From contig NZ_CP101824.1 in the NCBI RefSeq assembly GCF_024498195.1, positions 310,001 through 374,000 on the forward strand: a stretch of DNA of 64,000 nt, given 5' to 3'. Numbering within the stretch: the stretch's first letter is position 1; every line of letters starts with the position of its first letter. The translations under genes were made by a program, and so were the position numbers. The notes below the pieces were generated by a model. The model made no database searches. It was not told the origin of the DNA and saw only the letters and a list, made by a program, of their open reading frames with translations. Positions 61,212 to 64,000 of this stretch are shown here, piece by piece. This stretch comes from Halovivax cerinus (GTDB lineage: Archaea; Halobacteriota; Halobacteria; Halobacteriales; Natrialbaceae).

Positions 61212-62453
61212 CTATCGTGGCGTCGCGTGCTCCGCCAGCGCCTCGATCGCCGCCTCCATCTCGGCGTCGGTGTTGTAGAAGTGCGGTGAGAGGCGAACGC
61301 CGCCACCGCGCGTACTGACGTTGAACCCGTCTTCGATGAGCGCGTCGGCCGCGGCGTCGGGATCGGCCACCTGCACGTTGACGACGCCCCCGCGGTGTGC
61401 GTCCTTGTGCGGAGTCCGAACCTCGAACCCGGCGTCCTCTGCCAGGTCGATGAGGGCGCCGGTCAGTTCCAGGCTGCGTTCGCGGATGCGGTCGACGCCG
61501 ACCTCGAGGATGAGTTCCATCCCCGCCGCCGCGGTGTAGGCGTTCGGTGCCGGGGGCGTTCCGAGCTCGAACCGGCGCGCGCCGTCGGCGAACGAGGGAT
61601 CGTCCGTCTCGAACCCGAAGATGTCGTCGGTACCGAACCAGCCCATGTTCGTCGGAACCAGGTCGTTGGCGACCGCGTCGTCGACGTAGAGGAACGCGAT
61701 ACCGGGCCCGCCGAGGAGGAACTTCAGGTTGCCGGAGACGAGCATGTCGATGTCCTGTTCTTCGACGTCGATGGGGACGATCCCCATCGACTGGTAGGCG
61801 TCGAGGAAGAGGTACCCGCCGCGATCGTGGACGGCGTCGGCGACCGCCTTCGGGTCCATGAGCCCGCCGGTGAACGAGAAGGCGTGGGCCGTCGAGACCA
61901 GCAGCGTATCGTCGCTCATCGCCCTCGCGTACTCGTCGGCGGACACCCGGAGGCCGTCGTCGGATTCGACCACGATCCGGTTCGCACCGCGACGCTCCTG
62001 GGCGTGCCAGAACTGCGGCACCGTCGGGAACTCCAGATCGGTCGTGACGATCTCGTCGCTATCGTCGTAGGAGAGTGCACTGGCGACCTGGGCCAGCGCC
62101 TGCGTCGCCGAGGCCACGACGGCGATCTCGTCTGGGTCGGCGTTGATGAGCTCCGCGAACAGCGCCTTCGACTCCTCGACCGCCGACATCCACTGGCCCC
62201 AGGGGTTGCCGGCTTCGATCCAGATACGTTCGCACTCCCGGCGCGCATCGAGTCCGCGCTGCGGGACGGGCGCGGCCGAGCAGTTGTTCAGGTGGATCCG
62301 ATCCTCCTCGGCGATCGCCGGAAACGTCTCGCGATAGTCGGCGAGCGGCTTCGCACTCGCGTCGCCCACTGGCTCGCCGCCGTCGGTAAGGACGCGGTCG
62401 CGGCCGGGCACTGTGACGGATCGATTGCCGCCTTCGGAGTCGGGTCTGCCCAT
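61212..62453 (-). CDS. class-V aminotransferase-fold PLP enzyme
   Basis: A 413-residue PLP enzyme of the cysteine desulfurase/isopenicillin-N epimerase/kynureninase group. The cofactor lysine is in VSGNLKFLLGGPGIAFLY, the Asp in LFLDAYQSMGIVP and the phosphate-contact segment in ATQALAQVASALSY. HLNNCSAAPVPQRG opens the fold. No conserved Cys loop of a desulfurase is evident, so epimerase, lyase or transaminase activity is likelier. The ATG at 62453 follows directly on the stop of the zinc-ribbon gene. Confidence 0.92.
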   Translation of the reverse strand: MGRPDSEGGNRSVTVPGRDRVLTDGGEPVGDASAKPLADYRETFPAIAEEDRIHLNNCSAAPVPQRGLDARRECERIWIEAGNPWGQWMSAVEESKALFAELINADPDEIAVVASATQALAQVASALSYDDSDEIVTTDLEFPTVPQFWHAQERRGANRIVVESDDGLRVSADEYARAMSDDTLLVSTAHAFSFTGGLMDPKAVADAVHDRGGYLFLDAYQSMGIVPIDVEEQDIDMLVSGNLKFLLGGPGIAFLYVDDAVANDLVPTNMGWFGTDDIFGFETDDPSFADGARRFELGTPPAPNAYTAAAGMELILEVGVDRIRERSLELTGALIDLAEDAGFEVRTPHKDAHRGGVVNVQVADPDAAADALIEDGFNVSTRGGGVRLSPHFYNTDAEMEAAIEALAEHATPR

Positions 62454-62756
62454 CTAACGATCACCGGTGGCGAGCTCTTTGTCGTGGATCGGTGGGATCT
62501 CGGCCAGGATGACCTCGGTCTCCAGCTGTTTCGCACAGCCGGGGCAGTAGTACCGGCGGAACTCGAACTCCTCGTCGACGTAGAGCGACGGATCGTTGAC
62601 GAGCGGACCGGCTTCTTCGAGCGGCGACCGGTCGCACAGCACGTGTTCCTTGTAGTTCTCGTCGGCCGCACACAGCTCCTCACCACACTCGCGACAGACC
62701 ATCACGTCGCGATCGGTGTCGATGGCGATGTGTGCGTCGACGCGGCGCTCAGTCAT
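62454..62756 (-). CDS. acetone carboxylase gamma-like zinc-ribbon protein
   Basis: A 100-residue protein with two CxxC knuckles, VCRECGEEL (about residue 23) and YCPGCAKQLE (about residue 79). It resembles the small gamma subunit of acetone/acetophenone carboxylases, which accompany hydantoinase-type A and B subunits. Its ATG lies inside the 3' end of the hyuB gene (8-base overlap) and its stop touches the aminotransferase start, so all three are one operon. Confidence 0.85.
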   Translation of the reverse strand: MTERRVDAHIAIDTDRDVMVCRECGEELCAADENYKEHVLCDRSPLEEAGPLVNDPSLYVDEEFEFRRYYCPGCAKQLETEVILAEIPPIHDKELATGDR

Positions 62757-64000
62757 CGGACTCACCCCACGGGCTGGCAGCAAGTCGGTCCGCCCTGATC
62801 TCCTCGCGGCGGTCCGTCGTGGCCGCCACGTCCACGTCACCGTCCGAGAGGACGACGCCGTAGGTCCGTCGCGCTTCCTCCTCGGAGACGTAGCCGGCCC
62901 TGACGTCTGCCGCCACGCGCTCCGGGTCGCGATCGATCGGGTCACCGTAGCCGCCGCCGCCCTGCCAGATGCTGTAGTAGATGTCGTCGGCCTCCTGGAC
63001 GAACTTCGCCTTCGGCGAGACGATATCGCGGTCGCCATCGATTTCGCCGACGTCGGCTGGAATCTCGCCCGACTCGAGCAGATCGGCGGCGTTCGAGTCA
63101 CGGACGAGTTCGTACCGAACAGAGTTCGACGGGTGGCCACCGCTGACGCCGTGACTCGTCGGCGCAGCCGCGCCGAACGCCGAGATGACGTGCTGCATGG
63201 GCGCGTCGGTGTCGTGGGGAAGCCAGCACATGCTCGCAGTGACGCCGCCGCGGTGCTCCCCAGGACCGCCGGAGTCGGCCATCTCCTTGCGGTACATGTA
63301 CAGCATCGGGAACGCGAGTTCGTTCGACTCGACGTTCGCGGTGATGCCGCCGGGGGCGGCGAAGATGCCCGCCGTGTTGATGCCGTCCGAGTGCGAGCGG
63401 GCACCCCACCCGCCGGACATCGGATCCATGAACTGCGTGACGAACTGGTCGCCGCGCTGGTCGATGCCCATCGCGTTCATCGTCACCCAGGAGCCGGAGG
63501 AGCCGGCGACCAGGTCCTCGCTGTACTCGTCGCTCGCCGCGAGGAGCTTGGCGACGCACTGGTTCGAAAGGTTGACCGTGTGCCAGGTGCCCGCGATGGC
63601 CGCCATCCCCGTCCCCGCCGGGAACTCGGCGTTGACGACGATGTTCGACTCGGCTTCGAACTCGATCGCCCGGAAGATGCCGCCCAGTGCCCAGGGCAGG
63701 TCGTGACAGAGCATCGGGAGGACGGGGGCGACGAGCCCGCCGCGCATGCCGGCGTACGTGGTGTTGATCATGCCGGCTGCGGGGTCACCGTCGACGTGGA
63801 AGCGGAGCGTGTCGCCGTCCTTCTCGAGGGCGACCTCGGTACGGTGGACGCCCCTGTCGTCGGCGTTCGCGACCTCCTGGTAGTCGACGTGGCGCCAGAC
63901 GCCGTCCGGCAGTTCGCGGAGTCGATTGCGGAGGCTCGTCTCGGCGTAATCCATCGTCTCCTTCATCACCGCCTTGACCGTGTCGGCGCCGTAGTCGTCG
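62749..64000 (-). CDS. hydantoinase B/oxoprolinase-family subunit, 5' end outside the window
   Basis: At least 417 residues of the HyuB family, and the frame is open to the right edge (YGADTVKAVMKETMDYAE at the visible start). Typical segments are GMINTTYAGMRGGLVAPVLPML, MGIDQRGDQFVTQFMDPMSGGWGARSHSDGINT in two pieces, and GGGYGDPIDRDPERVAADV near the end. HyuB works with HyuA to open hydantoin, 5-oxoproline or similar cyclic amides, or to carboxylate ketones with a gamma subunit. The missing N-terminus (roughly 150 residues by comparison with the family) and any hyuA lie beyond 64000. Confidence 0.92.
   Translation of the reverse strand, partial: DDYGADTVKAVMKETMDYAETSLRNRLRELPDGVWRHVDYQEVANADDRGVHRTEVALEKDGDTLRFHVDGDPAAGMINTTYAGMRGGLVAPVLPMLCHDLPWALGGIFRAIEFEAESNIVVNAEFPAGTGMAAIAGTWHTVNLSNQCVAKLLAASDEYSEDLVAGSSGSWVTMNAMGIDQRGDQFVTQFMDPMSGGWGARSHSDGINTAGIFAAPGGITANVESNELAFPMLYMYRKEMADSGGPGEHRGGVTASMCWLPHDTDAPMQHVISAFGAAAPTSHGVSGGHPSNSVRYELVRDSNAADLLESGEIPADVGEIDGDRDIVSPKAKFVQEADDIYYSIWQGGGGYGDPIDRDPERVAADVRAGYVSEEEARRTYGVVLSDGDVDVAATTDRREEIRADRLAASPWGESDD

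Overview
The window is a piece of a haloarchaeal (class Halobacteria) chromosome. The DNA is GC-rich with G/C at third codon positions. The proteins are strongly acidic. Many genes have TATA boxes 20-30 bases before the start codon (leaderless transcripts), and archaeal marker families are present: Trm1, two-subunit PheST, the F420 enzyme CofE, the MC1 chromosomal protein and aIF1/SUI1. I see no plasmid or virus replication gene and no rRNA. One tRNA (Gly, anticodon CCC) is present.

Layout. 1-5 kb: housekeeping genes (enoyl-CoA hydratase family, NadE, a 2Fe-2S ferredoxin, a Dps-like thioferritin, an exported repeat protein). 5.2-5.6 kb: tRNA-Gly followed by three tandem ~120-bp units, each ending in a copy of the tRNA 3' end. 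5.8-7.4 kb: trm1 and a SWIM zinc-finger gene. 7.4-13.9 kb: part of a contractile injection system (tail sheath, two tube proteins, assembly-type small proteins, a baseplate-like protein), with AT-rich regulatory DNA and a divergent unknown gene. 14-20.6 kb: alanine dehydrogenase, cupin, DUF2071 and GNAT genes, then a run of four transcription regulators and one frameshifted gene. 20.6-31 kb: leuS, hsp20, pheA, MC1, a small AbrB-like gene, an ATP-grasp enzyme and the pheST operon. 31-45 kb: methyltransferase, RimI, DUF5810/DUF5809, NUDIX, rhodanese and SUI1 genes, a MoxR-DUF58-transglutaminase operon, cold-shock protein, an F420 pair (LLM reductase and cofE), a lone VapB-type antitoxin and a NUDIX-IF2B fusion.

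45.7-64 kb: an apparent uptake and degradation region. It holds a complete dipeptide/oligopeptide ABC transporter (solute-binding lipoprotein, two permeases, two ATPases), a serine hydrolase, a CocE-type acyl/ester hydrolase, RidA, three M24 Xaa-Pro-type peptidases (two of them a tandem duplication with a 238-bp identical tract), a DAO-family FAD oxidoreductase, a class-V aminotransferase, a zinc-ribbon protein and hydantoinase B. HyuB runs off the right edge. Together these suggest import and dismantling of peptide-like or cyclic-amide compounds, but the substrate cannot be read from sequence.

Most coding calls rest on recognisable family motifs. Functions of the small haloarchaeal genes, the operators and the promoters are inferred by eye.
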